DNA from: Flavobacteriales bacterium
GTDB taxonomy: Bacteria; Bacteroidota; Bacteroidia; CAIKAF01
DNA: 37,844 bases
NCBI GenBank assembly: GCA_026936045.1
Contig: JAIXKU010000206.1
Span: 1-37,844, forward strand
Reading direction: 5' to 3'
Positions 16,813 through 25,818 of this stretch are shown here, piece after piece. The notes below the pieces were generated by a model. It did no database searches. It had not been told where the DNA came from and worked only from the letters and a program-made list of their open reading frames with translations. How positions within the stretch are numbered: the stretch's first letter is position 1; each line of letters begins with the position of its first letter. The position numbers and the translations under genes are program-made.

Positions 16813-17340
16813 GTGAAAAAGCTGTTGGAATATATCATTCCTTTTGAAGGATTAAAAAATGGACTCCATCGGTTTGATTTTAATATCACCGATACGTTCT
16901 TTGAGGATTATGGAACAACCATTGATTTTCATCATACAGACCTACAGGTCGTCGTTAATCTGATGAAAAGTGAAACGATGCTGGTGTTTGATTTTTCAAT
17001 CAAAGGCCATGTCGTTTTTCCTTGTGATAGATGCTTGGACGAATATGTGCAGCCAATTAATACAGAGCAAAAACTCATTGTTAAGTTTGGCGAAGAGGAT
17101 GAAGGTGATAAAGACACGGTGATTACCTTATCTCATGCTGAGCATGAAATCCATTTAGCCTATTTTCTCAATGATTACATCCTGTTGGCATTACCGATGA
17201 AACGTATATGTGCCAACCAAATACCGGCTAAAGCATGTAACGAGGCAATGATACAACGAATTGAAGCGATGCAGGCTGTTCCAAAATCTGATAATGAATC
17301 CGATCCCCGGTGGGAAGGATTAAAAAAGTTGAAAGAATAA
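16813..17340 (+). CDS. yceD: YceD/DUF177 family protein
   Basis: A 175-residue protein starting at GTG 16813, with no better ATG in frame near the promoter. It has the YceD hallmarks: a central CDRCLDEY segment (in bacterial members the CxxC helps define the family), an acidic middle (KFGEEDEGDKDT) and a C-terminal DPRWEGLKKLKE. YceD is nearly always encoded just before rpmF. In plants and some bacteria its homologues affect 23S rRNA accumulation, so a ribosome-assembly role is likely but not proven. The stop is 18 bases before the rpmF start, so the genes are co-transcribed from the promoter at 16765-16795. Confidence 0.93.
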   Translation: MKKLLEYIIPFEGLKNGLHRFDFNITDTFFEDYGTTIDFHHTDLQVVVNLMKSETMLVFDFSIKGHVVFPCDRCLDEYVQPINTEQKLIVKFGEEDEGDKDTVITLSHAEHEIHLAYFLNDYILLALPMKRICANQIPAKACNEAMIQRIEAMQAVPKSDNESDPRWEGLKKLKE

Positions 17341-17358
17341 TATAATTTAATAAATAAA

Positions 17359-17528
17359 ATGGCACATCCCAAGCGAAAATCTCAAAACACGCCGTGATAC
17401 ACGCCGTACAAAAGTTACTGTGCCCACGTTATCAAATTGCTCCACTACAGCACGGTACAATCAGCGTCATCGTGCGTATTATGGATGGCAACTTGTACTA
17501 TAAAGGTAAAGTTGAAGCCAAAGCCTAA
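17359..17528 (+). pseudogene. rpmF: Ribosomal protein L32 gene, reading frame broken
   Basis: ATG 17359 opens with MAHPKRK, the standard L32 N-terminus, but this frame stops at 17395-17397. The next conserved part (TRRDTRRTKVTVPTLSNC ... RHRAYY) is in a second frame through about 17479, and the C-terminus (MDGNLYYKGKVEAKA, TAA 17526-17528) is in a third. Adding one A to each of the four-A runs at 17376-17379 and 17384-17387 restores the usual KISKTRRD. Two bases missing near 17477-17483 would restore HRAYYMDG. The gene position (yceD-rpmF-plsX-fabH) is canonical. Sequencing or assembly error, true decay with another copy elsewhere, and recoding are all possible; error is the simplest. Confidence 0.85.
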
Positions 17529-17615
17529 TCATTCCAATTGAATTTTCTTTTACCGGGTGGTCAAGGAACAGACCTTTATATAATGTTGATTTTGTTAATT
17601 TACAAAAATAACAAA

Positions 17616-17648
17616 TTTGATATGAAAATGGTTATATTGATACCTTTG
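17616..17648 (+). promoter_or_regulatory. Promoter of plsX-fabH
   Basis: TTTG (17616-17619), 21 bases, TACCTTTG (17641-17648): full consensus elements, 22 bases before the plsX ATG. plsX-fabH can therefore be transcribed independently of yceD-rpmF. Confidence 0.78.
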
Positions 17649-17670
17649 ATTTTTCTCAGCACAGCAATGT

Positions 17671-18633
17671 ATGACAAATAACACAATACGAATAGGTCTT
17701 GACGTCATGGGAGGCGATTATGCTCCTGATGCAACCATAAAAGGCTGTCTGATGGCAGAACAAGCATGGGGCAACAAAATATGCATAGTGCTGATTGGTG
17801 ACGAAAAAATAATCAGAGAAAAGATACGAGAGGAAGGAGGAGATCCCTCTGCTTTTGATATCATTCATGCACAGGATAAGATGTCCATGTCAGCCAGCCC
17901 GGTTAAAAGCTTTGCCGAGAAACCACAGTCTTCTATTGCTATCGGATTTGACATGCTTAAATCAGGTGCTATTGATGGCTTTACCTCGGCCGGTAATTCA
18001 GGTGCTATGCTTGCCGGCTCTTATCTTAAAATAGGACTTATTCGCGAAGACCTTCGTCCCTGCTTGGTGACGATGCTTCCCAATTTGAATGGTCAGGATG
18101 GAATATTGTTGGATGCAGGAGCTAATGCCGACTGCAAGCCGGAGAATTTGCTGGATTTTGCTATCTTAGGCTCAACATACGCACAAGCTGTTTTAAAAAT
18201 GGAGAAACCACGCGTTGGGCTTATCAATATTGGCGAAGAGCCTGAAAAAGGAAATCAACTTAGCTTGGCAGCTCATAAACTGATGGCAACTTATCCTAAT
18301 ATCCATTTTATCGGGAATTTGGAAGGCCGCGATTTATTTGATGGCAAGGCGGATGTAGCTGTTTGTAGCGGTTTTGTGGGAAATGTGATTCTTAAGCTAT
18401 CGGAAAAATTTTATGAATTAGCGATTAAAAGGGGCGGAGCCGACGACCCGTTTTACTCAAGAATGAATTACGAGACCTATGGCGGCTCACCCATTCTTGG
18501 TGTGACTAAACCTGTTGTAGTAGGACATGGCATCAGCTCTCCTTTGGCTATTAAGAATATGATTGGCCTTTTGTCTGATATGGTGAAGAGTAGAGTATCT
18601 GAAAAAATAAAAGAATCGGTTCAGCATGTCTAA
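17671..18633 (+). CDS. plsX: Phosphate acyltransferase PlsX
   Basis: A 320-residue soluble enzyme that makes acyl-phosphate from acyl-ACP for the PlsY step of phospholipid synthesis. Family blocks are [18 protein letters not shown] at the N-terminus, [15 protein letters not shown], a glycine-rich [30 protein letters not shown] and [11 protein letters not shown] followed by [15 protein letters not shown]. Full length for the family. It has its own promoter at 17616-17648 and overlaps fabH by eight bases, the usual pairing of phospholipid and fatty-acid initiation genes. Confidence 0.97.
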   Translation: MTNNTIRIGLDVMGGDYAPDATIKGCLMAEQAWGNKICIVLIGDEKIIREKIREEGGDPSAFDIIHAQDKMSMSASPVKSFAEKPQSSIAIGFDMLKSGAIDGFTSAGNSGAMLAGSYLKIGLIREDLRPCLVTMLPNLNGQDGILLDAGANADCKPENLLDFAILGSTYAQAVLKMEKPRVGLINIGEEPEKGNQLSLAAHKLMATYPNIHFIGNLEGRDLFDGKADVAVCSGFVGNVILKLSEKFYELAIKRGGADDPFYSRMNYETYGGSPILGVTKPVVVGHGISSPLAIKNMIGLLSDMVKSRVSEKIKESVQHV

Positions 18634-19624
18634 ACTGAGAGCAGCCATTACAGGGATTCAGGGTTATATTCCCGATTACGTCCTTACAAATAAAGAATTG
18701 GAAGGGATGGTAGATACTACTGATGAATGGATTGTATCGCGCACAGGTATTCGTGAAAGACGTATTCTCAAAGGGAAAGATGCGGGTACGTCCATTATGG
18801 GCATTGAGGCTGTCAAAAAGCTTTTAGAAAAGAAACAGATTCATCCATCGGAAATTGATTTGTTAATCTGTGCGACGGTTACGCCGGATATGGTTTTTCC
18901 TGCTACAGCCAATTTAATCACAGATGCCATTGGCGCGGTCAATGCATTTAGCTATGACCTGAATGCGGCTTGCAGCGGATTTATTTATGCGTTATCTACT
19001 GGCGCGGCCTTTATTGAGTCGGGGAAATATAAAAAAGTCATCGTGGTTGGCGCCGATAAAATGTCATCTATCATTGATTATACCGATCGCGCTACGTGTA
19101 TTATATTTGGTGATGGTGCGGGCGCTGTTTTGTTGGAGCCGACGTATGAAGAAGAGGGTGTTATGGATTATATTTTACACAGCGATGGTTCGGGTGCGCA
19201 ATATCTTCATCAAAAAGCTGGTGGATCGAGACGACCGCCAACCCATCAAACGGTTGATGCACATGATCATTATGTGTATCAAGAGGGGCAAGCGGTTTTT
19301 AAATTTGCTGTCAAAAATATGGCCGATGTATCGGCTGAAATTATGGAACGTAATCATTTATCATCGGATGATGTTGCCTTTTTAGTACCACACCAGGCCA
19401 ATAAACGTATTATAGATGCAACAGCACATCGTATAGGCCTGGCCGATGATAAGGTGATGTTGAACATAGATCGTTATGGCAATACCACATCCGGTACTAT
19501 TCCGCTTTGCTTATGGGAATATGAGTCAAAGCTCAAAAAAGGAGATAACCTTATTATAAGTGCATTTGGTGGAGGCTTTACCTGGGGTGCCATCTATGTA
19601 AAATGGGCCTATGACCCGTCATAA
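18626..19624 (+). CDS. fabH: Beta-ketoacyl-ACP synthase III
   Basis: A 332-residue condensing enzyme that starts fatty-acid chains from an acyl-CoA primer and malonyl-ACP. The catalytic triad is intact: Cys116 in DLNAACSGF, His256 in VPHQANKRI and Asn286 in DRYGNTTSG. The N-terminal [16 protein letters not shown] and C-terminal [17 protein letters not shown] are typical. The primer preference (acetyl versus branched) cannot be read. It is translationally coupled to plsX by an eight-base overlap. No accB/accC genes follow, and I see no clear terminator in the 156 bases before the convergent rpe gene. Confidence 0.97.
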   Translation: MSKLRAAITGIQGYIPDYVLTNKELEGMVDTTDEWIVSRTGIRERRILKGKDAGTSIMGIEAVKKLLEKKQIHPSEIDLLICATVTPDMVFPATANLITDAIGAVNAFSYDLNAACSGFIYALSTGAAFIESGKYKKVIVVGADKMSSIIDYTDRATCIIFGDGAGAVLLEPTYEEEGVMDYILHSDGSGAQYLHQKAGGSRRPPTHQTVDAHDHYVYQEGQAVFKFAVKNMADVSAEIMERNHLSSDDVAFLVPHQANKRIIDATAHRIGLADDKVMLNIDRYGNTTSGTIPLCLWEYESKLKKGDNLIISAFGGGFTWGAIYVKWAYDPS

Positions 19625-19780
19625 TCATTCTCAACTTCTTTAGACATATAGGACATGTTCTGTTTTGTGTCAGGGATGACAGCAGCATTCTTTTCGGCAA
19701 AAGATACAGCAAACAGACCGGTGCACCGATGCAACGCGAGGGATAGGCGCCCATATAAACAGGATAGTGATAGAGGAAAA

Positions 19781-20434
19781 TTATCTGATATTTTTTAACT
19801 CTGCGATAGTAGCCGTTGGGTTGGGAGAGCTGAACACAAAATTACCGGCAACTAAGGCATCTGCACCGGCAGCTATTAGGCGTGACGCATTGGGTCCATT
19901 CACACCGCCATCTATTTCTATTAAGCAATTGGCTGCTTGTTTGACAATTAAGTCTTTAAGCTCAGATGTTTTGGCGTAGGTATGTTCAATAAATTTTTGC
20001 CCGCCAAAGCCGGGATTAACAGACATGAGAATAACCAGGTCCAAATCGGCAATAATATCTTTAAGAAGTGAAACAGGACTATGAGGGTTCAATGCTACGC
20101 CGGCTTTTACGCCCAGCGATTTGATTTTTTGTATTGTGCGATGCAGGTGTGGACAAGCCTCATAATGCACACTGATTTGCCAGGCACCGTGCTGTTGAAA
20201 CGTTTCTAAGTACCTATCCGGATCAACTATCATCAGATGCACATCTAACGGCTTTTGAGCTACGGCCTGAATAGATTTGAGAACAGGAAAGCCAAACGAG
20301 AGATTGGGTACAAAGACACCATCCATGATGTCAATATGAAACCAATCGGCAGCACTTTGATTCAACATCTCGCAATCGCGCTGCAAATGTCCAAAGTCGG
20401 CAGAGAGAATAGAAGGAGAAATGATGGGATACAT
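19781..20434 (-). CDS. rpe: Ribulose-phosphate 3-epimerase
   Basis: A 217-residue TIM-barrel enzyme interconverting ribulose 5-phosphate and xylulose 5-phosphate in the pentose phosphate pathway. Diagnostic segments are ISPSILSADFGHL, DWFHIDIMDGVFVPNLSFG (metal-binding His and Asp), PLDVHLMI, ISVHYEA, MSVNPGFGGQKFI and IEIDGGVNGPNA near the phosphate site. Length is normal. Upstream, TTACTTTG (20456-20449) is a one-mismatch form of the -7 box. Its 5' end is 45 bases downstream of the 3' end of a sigma-factor gene on the same strand, so read-through from it is possible. Confidence 0.97.
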   Translation of the reverse strand: MYPIISPSILSADFGHLQRDCEMLNQSAADWFHIDIMDGVFVPNLSFGFPVLKSIQAVAQKPLDVHLMIVDPDRYLETFQQHGAWQISVHYEACPHLHRTIQKIKSLGVKAGVALNPHSPVSLLKDIIADLDLVILMSVNPGFGGQKFIEHTYAKTSELKDLIVKQAANCLIEIDGGVNGPNASRLIAAGADALVAGNFVFSSPNPTATIAELKNIR

Positions 20435-20479
20435 ACCTTGTTTTATATAGCAAAGTAAAGCATTTTATATGAAAATGGC

Positions 20480-21343
20480 TTATCCTAAATAGGGTTTTAG
20501 TAAATGACTGCGTTGACCCTGTTTCAAACGCCGGATTGCTTTTTCTTTAATCTGACGAACGCGCTCACGCGTAAGATCAAATTTAGCGCCTATCTCTTCC
20601 AGCGTTAGCGCTGTTTTGCCATTTAGTCCATAAAAATGGCGCAGTACATCTGCTTCACGTGGGGTGAGTGTGGCTAAGGAACGTTCTATTTCTTTACTGA
20701 GAGATTCTGAAACTAATTGTCTGTCGGGACTGGGACTTTCGTGGCTGCGCAGCACATCATACATGTCGGTATCCTCACCTTCTTGTAGCGGCGCATCCAT
20801 GGATACATATCGTCCATTTGATATTAATGACTCGATTACTTCCTGCTCGCTGATATCTAGTATGGTTGCTATTTCTTCGGACGATGGCTCTCGTTCAAAC
20901 TTTTGTTCCAGCTCAGAAAAAGTACGGTTTATTTTGCTTATGGAGCCAATCTTGTTGAGTGGCAAGCGCACGATGCGCGAATGTTCGGCTAGGGCTTGCA
21001 GTATAGACTGACGAATCCACCAAACAGCATAGGATATAAATTTAAAACCGCGTGTTTCATCAAATCGTTGTGCTGCTTTTATCAGACCAAGATTGCCTTC
21101 ATTGATAAGGTCGGGGAGTGTGAGGCCTTGATTTTGGTATTGTTTGGCAACAGACACAACAAAACGTAAGTTGGCTTTAACCAGTTTTTCCATCGCATTG
21201 ATGTCGCCTTCCTTTATCTTTTTGGCCAAATCAACTTCCTCGTCGGCATTAATTAAATCAACACGCCCAATCTCTTGAAGGTATTTATCCAAAGAGGCCG
21301 TGTCGCGATTGGTTACCTGTTTTCCGATTTTAAGCTGTCTCAT
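20480..21343 (-). CDS. RpoD-like sigma-70 factor, second paralogue
   Basis: A 287-residue group 1/2 sigma factor without region 1.1, as usual in Bacteroidetes. It has region 1.2 ([20 protein letters not shown]), region 2 with the core-binding and -10-recognition segment ([36 protein letters not shown]), region 3 and the region 4.2 helix-turn-helix ([21 protein letters not shown]). A full paralogue at 36203-37066 has the same length. This copy differs most in regions 3 and 4.1 ([20 protein letters not shown]). I see no consensus TAnnTTTG promoter before it, unlike the other copy. It could be an alternative group 2 factor; which copy is primary is inferred. Confidence 0.92.
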   Translation of the reverse strand: MRQLKIGKQVTNRDTASLDKYLQEIGRVDLINADEEVDLAKKIKEGDINAMEKLVKANLRFVVSVAKQYQNQGLTLPDLINEGNLGLIKAAQRFDETRGFKFISYAVWWIRQSILQALAEHSRIVRLPLNKIGSISKINRTFSELEQKFEREPSSEEIATILDISEQEVIESLISNGRYVSMDAPLQEGEDTDMYDVLRSHESPSPDRQLVSESLSKEIERSLATLTPREADVLRHFYGLNGKTALTLEEIGAKFDLTRERVRQIKEKAIRRLKQGQRSHLLKPYLG

Positions 21344-21464
21344 AATAGAAGTGTTACAAACTTCTAGTAAAACGACATCTATTAAAAAAAGGTTGCATGA
21401 ACGATTATACTAAACAGCGTTAGCATAATTTATTTAATTATTATTTACCGGAAGAAAAGACTAT

Positions 21465-21929
21465 TTAATTATAGTCGTCAATATCGGGATCGGGCGCTTG
21501 TTCGTAGGCATTCCCTTTGGGGCGTAATTTTTCTTTAAATATCACATTCAAAACCTCGCGATTGCCTTTTAGTTTGGCTACAACCGGATCGGAAATACCA
21601 TTTTTAATCATGAAATCTTCTTTGACGTCAAACTCCACTTTCTCGTATTTCCCATCCACGAACTTGACATATATTTCTCGCAATGTTCCTTTCTTAACAA
21701 GGCATTTACCATAAAAACAATTGCCTCGTGTACCTTCCCTGAAGCTGATAATTACGTTGTCGTATTCGCCATCGATTACATCATCAGCACCTCTTAGCTG
21801 AAATATCCGCCACCATTTGCGATAACAACTGTCATCATCTTTATCTTTTTGGTCGTTGTTTTGTGCGGAAACCTGACTTGCCAATAAAATCAGAGATAAT
21901 AAGGTACATAGTAACATTCTGTTATTCAT
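21465..21929 (-). CDS. Small secreted protein of unknown function
   Basis: A 154-residue protein with a signal peptide (MNNRMLLCTLLSLILLASQVSAQ) and no lipobox at the cleavage site. The mature part starts with an acidic linker (NNDQKDKDDDSC), then has three Cys residues (about 35, 71 and 75, the last two in NCFYGKC). A charged beta-rich region follows (YVKFVDGKYEKVEFDVKE, LKGNREVLNVIFKEKL) and an acidic tail. I recognise no family; it may be a small periplasmic domain stabilised by a disulfide. It has its own consensus promoter (21947-21978) and diverges from the acyltransferase gene. Confidence 0.65.
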   Translation of the reverse strand: MNNRMLLCTLLSLILLASQVSAQNNDQKDKDDDSCYRKWWRIFQLRGADDVIDGEYDNVIISFREGTRGNCFYGKCLVKKGTLREIYVKFVDGKYEKVEFDVKEDFMIKNGISDPVVAKLKGNREVLNVIFKEKLRPKGNAYEQAPDPDIDDYN

Positions 21930-21946
21930 CGTTTCTTTTCTTTTTT

Positions 21947-21978
21947 CAAACTTAGGGCATTTTATTTAAATCCGCAAA
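21947..21978 (-). promoter_or_regulatory. Promoter of the small secreted-protein gene
   Basis: On the minus strand, TTTG (21978-21975), 20 bases, TAAGTTTG (21954-21947), 17 bases before the ATG at 21929: a full Bacteroidetes consensus match. Confidence 0.78.
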
Positions 21979-22048
21979 TGCTTTAAGAAAAATCTCGGGA
22001 CTTTAGAAGAAGATGTTCTGATTTGTTTATGTAAGTTTGACTTTGCTT

Positions 22049-22921
22049 ATGAAAAATGTTTTCATATCCTTTGCCATAGGTCTGTTAAGACTGTTAGCAT
22101 ATTTGCCTGAAGTGTTTTTAAAAGGTTTGGGGCTGTTTTCGGCATGGCTGCTATATCGCGTTATCGGCTATCGCCGTCAAGTTGTTTCCTTAAATATAAA
22201 ACACGCTTTTGCGTCATTATCGGATAAAGTCCGACGTCAGTTAGTTAAAGATTATTATCGTCATTTAGGTACATTGTTATACGAAATGGTTTTAGGCGTA
22301 CGCTTATCAGCCAAGCAATTAGTTATACGTTGTACCATGCATCAATCACTCACTGATTTGTTTCAGCAATTTTATCATGCGAATCAGGATTTTATTGTAC
22401 TTATGGGGCATACAGGCAATTGGGAATGGAGCGGTTTGGCTACGTCGTCACAGGTGCAGCATCGTGTTGTAGCTTTGTATCGTCCGATTAAAAATAAACA
22501 GTTCGATCGCTTTATGTTTCGCTATCGTACACGCACGGGTATGCATTTATTGCCCATGCATACTATTACACGTGCCATGGTAAAGAAAGCTGAAAAGCCT
22601 ACTTGTTATACATTTATTGCAGACCAATCACCGGTGCCTGAATATGCAGCCTGGTTCCCTTTTTTTAATCAAGAGACGGCTTTTTTTCAGGGCTATGAAC
22701 TATTGGCAAGGCGTTATCAATTGCCGGTGGTGTATGTATCGCAGAAAAAGCGGGAGAAGGGTGGCTATGATCTTTATGGCGAATTAATCTGTATGAAACC
22801 ACATCAGGAAGAGCCGATGTATGTGGTGAAGACGTTTATAAATCTATTAGAGCGCGATATACACCAACAGCCGGATCAATGGTTATGGTCACACCGCCGA
22901 TGGAAACATAAAAGACGATAG
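22049..22921 (+). CDS. LpxL/HtrB-type lysophospholipid (lipid A) acyltransferase
   Basis: The protein has 290 residues from ATG 22049; the in-frame TTG 22037 would start inside the -7 box TAAGTTTG at 22032-22039. A hydrophobic N-terminal helix (ISFAIGLLRLLAYL) anchors it to the inner membrane. The acyltransferase H(x4)E motif is His121 and Glu126 in MGHTGNWEWSG. Further family blocks are VALYRPIKNKQFDRFMFRYR, ADQSP and the C-terminal QPDQWLWSHRRWKHK. Members add a secondary acyl chain to lipid A; here the acceptor could also be another lysolipid. It stands alone, between a divergent small secreted-protein gene and a convergent lipase gene. Confidence 0.92.
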   Translation: MKNVFISFAIGLLRLLAYLPEVFLKGLGLFSAWLLYRVIGYRRQVVSLNIKHAFASLSDKVRRQLVKDYYRHLGTLLYEMVLGVRLSAKQLVIRCTMHQSLTDLFQQFYHANQDFIVLMGHTGNWEWSGLATSSQVQHRVVALYRPIKNKQFDRFMFRYRTRTGMHLLPMHTITRAMVKKAEKPTCYTFIADQSPVPEYAAWFPFFNQETAFFQGYELLARRYQLPVVYVSQKKREKGGYDLYGELICMKPHQEEPMYVVKTFINLLERDIHQQPDQWLWSHRRWKHKRR

Positions 22922-22931
22922 ATTATAAATA

Positions 22932-22958
22932 AATAGCCTTAACGGGTTATTATCTTTT
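22932..22958 (+). terminator. Weak candidate terminator after the acyltransferase gene
   Basis: AATAGCC (22932-22938) can pair with GGTTATT (22945-22951) through one G-T wobble, and TTTT follows at 22955-22958. The stem is short and the T-run is interrupted, so this is tentative. Confidence 0.35.
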
Positions 22959-24609
22959 AGTCAATTATAATACGCGTATTCGCGTGTTTCCCGTTAGCAA
23001 ATACAGAAAGTAGATACACCCCTTTGGCGAGATATCCTACAGGTATTTGAATTGTATTTGCCGCCATTTGAATGGCGTCCATAGATATGATATCACCTTC
23101 TACGCTAACCAAGGCAAACATACCCTGATTCACATCTTCGGTAAAGGCAATATTAATATAGTCTTTCGTTGGGTTGGGATATACAATCCAAGGGAATGCT
23201 GTTTCTGTTTCCTGCACACCAACAACACCAATGCCGGCATAAGCGGTTGCGGAGCATCCGTTGGCATCTGTTACAATAACGGAATATTGCCCGCTACCTA
23301 AGCCATTGATTGTTTCGCCTTGCATACCGTTGTTCCAATTGTATGTAAAGGGTGCATAGCCGCCTTGAGGTATGGCCGTAGCTGTACCATCTTCAATTTC
23401 TGCTCCGCTGGCAGAATAGGTTTGTACTTGAACTGTAAAGCGGTCATTTCGATACAATTCAAAATAAAATTTGGTTTGTAATAAAGCATAGAGTGCACAG
23501 TCCTGATGGCCGGCTGTCGGATTAGCGCTTACTGCTTCCACTTGTGAAGCGCCGTTTGCATGCATGCTGTTCTTCGCTTCTATCGCATTCTTGTAGGTAA
23601 CCAGTTCGTCTGCTTCGCAATAGTACATGCGCATAGGTGCAGTCGGTTTCCAGTTATAACGATTGTTATCTTCCAATGCCAACCTGAAAGGATTATTTGG
23701 ATTATTCTCAAAATCATATAATACAGAAGGTAATAATATGGCTTTTGGGGTGTCAGGGATTAACGCTTCTAACTGGCCAATAGAATAACTGCCATCAAAG
23801 AAAGGTGGGATGAGGGTATCGTACGGTGATTTGTAAATATCACTATACGATGGATAGAGGTTGTAAACCGTATTAAATGTATTGATGATAAAAGGAAGAT
23901 AGCCCGGTGCACCATAAGTACTGTCTTTAGTGATAACCAATGACTGAACGCCGGAGAGTTGATAGGCACCGGAAAGTGGAGCCGAAGCGGTGATATGAAA
24001 CTCACTGCTGAAATAATCTTCAATAAGTTTATGCGCCGCCATAGTTACATGACCGCCTTGAGAATAACCGGTTAGAAAGATTTGATCATTGATACCGAAA
24101 GATAATAATGCAGAAAGCTCTCTTGTGGCACGTAGCATATCAATGACACATGTGGCTTCAGAATGGGCGTGGTGATAAGGATGAATACCCGGACTGCTGC
24201 CCAACCCCAAATAATCGGGCATAGCCACAACCACACCATCCGCGCCCATCGCCACACCAATAAGATATTCGCCATTCATGCTGGAAGGGGCTTCGGCTTT
24301 TTTCATCGTTGTACCGTGATTATAAACCATTATAGGTGATTTACACGTTAATCCGTCAGGTACAAAAATAACACCTGATGCAATGGTTGCGGAGCTATCC
24401 CAACCCACGGTATTGTAAATGATTTTATAAGATTTTATACCATTTGTAATGGGGATAAGTGCAGCCGGTACACCTTGACTGGTTAAATAATCATACGCTT
24501 CTTGCTGGGTGTAGCTGGCTAAAAGTTGATGACTTACTAAATATTGGGCTTGCATCGGTGCACTAGCCAATAATATAAAAAGTAAAAAAGAGATGTAAAT
24601 ATGTTTCAT
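22957..24609 (-). CDS. Secreted lipase/alpha-beta hydrolase with SprB-like repeat and T9SS sorting domain
   Basis: A 550-residue protein. Signal peptide MKHIYISFLLFILLASAPMQ at 1-20; alpha/beta hydrolase about 60-390 with VYNHGTT (oxyanion region), ADGVVVAMPDYLGLGSS, nucleophile Ser183 in LTGYSQGGHV and a late His in NPTAGHQDC. It resembles secretory lipases of the LIP type. Residues about 395-460 form an SprB-like repeat (ATAIPQGGYAPFTYNWNNG, YSVIVTDANGCSATA). The end (VYPNPTKDYINIAFTED ... KGVYLLSVFANGKHANTRII) is a type A T9SS sorting domain. A TATTTTTG box lies at 24634-24627. Acyl-ester substrates are unknown. It is the second T9SS-exported hydrolase in the window. Confidence 0.88.
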   Translation of the reverse strand: MKHIYISFLLFILLASAPMQAQYLVSHQLLASYTQQEAYDYLTSQGVPAALIPITNGIKSYKIIYNTVGWDSSATIASGVIFVPDGLTCKSPIMVYNHGTTMKKAEAPSSMNGEYLIGVAMGADGVVVAMPDYLGLGSSPGIHPYHHAHSEATCVIDMLRATRELSALLSFGINDQIFLTGYSQGGHVTMAAHKLIEDYFSSEFHITASAPLSGAYQLSGVQSLVITKDSTYGAPGYLPFIINTFNTVYNLYPSYSDIYKSPYDTLIPPFFDGSYSIGQLEALIPDTPKAILLPSVLYDFENNPNNPFRLALEDNNRYNWKPTAPMRMYYCEADELVTYKNAIEAKNSMHANGASQVEAVSANPTAGHQDCALYALLQTKFYFELYRNDRFTVQVQTYSASGAEIEDGTATAIPQGGYAPFTYNWNNGMQGETINGLGSGQYSVIVTDANGCSATAYAGIGVVGVQETETAFPWIVYPNPTKDYINIAFTEDVNQGMFALVSVEGDIISMDAIQMAANTIQIPVGYLAKGVYLLSVFANGKHANTRIIID

Positions 24610-24719
24610 AAGGATTAAATAAGATTCAAAAATAGTATTTATAAGATTCTTTTCATAAATTTCTCCATCTATACTTTAGGATGTCTTATTTTAACAAATC
24701 CTTGCATGGTATTTGTTAC

Positions 24720-24727
24720 TACCTTTG
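24720..24727 (+). promoter_or_regulatory. -7 promoter box of mvaD
   Basis: TACCTTTG matches TAnnTTTG and lies only five bases before ATG 24733. The expected transcription start is therefore almost at the start codon. A CTTG at 24701-24704 is closer than the usual -33 spacing. Confidence 0.55.
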
Positions 24728-24732
24728 CCGTT

Positions 24733-25818
24733 ATGATGGAAATAGAGACAGCGCTAATATTTGAAAAAAATGCTATACCGCAAGGTACTGTGGCATGGCA
24801 AAGTCCATCGAATATCGCATTGGTTAAATACTGGGGAAAGAAAGAGCATCAAATACCATGTAATGCATCGGTCAGCTTTACGCTTGATAAGTCAGTTTCA
24901 AAAACCACAGTGCATTACACACCCTCTGATTCGCAAGCTTTTCAATTGGCTTTTTATTTGGATGGCGAAAGAAACGAAAAGTTTGAGAAAAAAATTAGCA
25001 TGTTTTTTCAGTCAATACTTCATCTTCAGCCTTTTCTGAATCAATTATCGTTTACCATACATTCCAGCAATACATTTCCACATTCAGCCGGTATCGCTTC
25101 ATCTGCGTCGGGCATGAGTGCATTGGCACTTTGTCTTTGTCAGATAGAACAGAATCATTTTCAAACGCTGACCAATACAGATACATTTCTCCGCAAAGCC
25201 TCTACTTTAGCCCGTTTGGGATCGGGTAGCGCTTGTCGTTCTGTGTATGGCGGATTGGTTGTTTGGGGGGAGACATCAGCATGCCCTCAGTCTGCCAACA
25301 AATATGCTGTACCGTTAACAGAAAATGTACATCCGGTGTTTCATGACTATTGTGATACCATTCTTATCATTGACGCCGGTCAGAAGAGTGTTTCCAGCCG
25401 TGCCGGTCATGAATTGATGCATACCAATCCATTTGCGGTATCCCGGTTCAGGCAAGCTTCAGAGAATATGGAAATTTTGCTTAAGGCGATATCGGGAGGT
25501 GATTTGGATACGTTTATACGTATTACCGAAAGTGAAGCGCTTACTTTACATGCCATGATGATGACCAGCGAACCGAGTTATATGCTTATGCGTCCGAATA
25601 CTATTCAGGTGATAGAACGCATAAGAGCGTTTCGTTCAGAAACAGGCATTCCCGTTTGCTTTACCTTAGATGCCGGGCCAAACGTGCATACGCTTTATCC
25701 GGCAATTCATAAAAAAGAGGTTTTATCGTTCATTAAAAATGAATTAATCATATATTTGTATAATAGCTTAATGATTGAAGACGGTACAGGTAATGGTCCC
25801 AAAAACTTAGACGTATGA
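24733..25818 (+). CDS. mvaD: Diphosphomevalonate decarboxylase
   Basis: The protein has about 361 residues from ATG 24733 (24736 is equally possible). I do not use ATG 24706 because a -7 promoter box lies between it and 24733. The enzyme converts mevalonate 5-diphosphate to isopentenyl diphosphate using ATP. Family marks are SPSNIALVKYWGKKEHQIPC, NASVSFTLDKSVS, the GHMP ATP-loop FPHSAGIASSASGMSAL, ARLGSGSACRSVYGGLVVW and FTLDAGPNVHTLYP. It overlaps the next gene by four bases (ATGA, 25815-25818), which couples it to the mevalonate kinase gene. Confidence 0.94.
   Translation: MMEIETALIFEKNAIPQGTVAWQSPSNIALVKYWGKKEHQIPCNASVSFTLDKSVSKTTVHYTPSDSQAFQLAFYLDGERNEKFEKKISMFFQSILHLQPFLNQLSFTIHSSNTFPHSAGIASSASGMSALALCLCQIEQNHFQTLTNTDTFLRKASTLARLGSGSACRSVYGGLVVWGETSACPQSANKYAVPLTENVHPVFHDYCDTILIIDAGQKSVSSRAGHELMHTNPFAVSRFRQASENMEILLKAISGGDLDTFIRITESEALTLHAMMMTSEPSYMLMRPNTIQVIERIRAFRSETGIPVCFTLDAGPNVHTLYPAIHKKEVLSFIKNELIIYLYNSLMIEDGTGNGPKNLDV

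Noticed and set aside
17359-17528. Programmed frameshifting in rpmF as a deliberate control mechanism
   Set aside because: Three separate changes, two of them in A-runs, and family spacing that needs lost bases rather than tRNA slippage, fit sequencing error or mutation better. Kept only as a possibility to test.
18963-19385. 140-residue plus-strand open frame inside fabH
   Set aside because: Out-of-frame shadow; fabH has its full catalytic triad across this span.
19719-19728. CGGTGCACCG palindrome after fabH
   Set aside because: Only ten bases, no T-run and no nearby start; likely chance.
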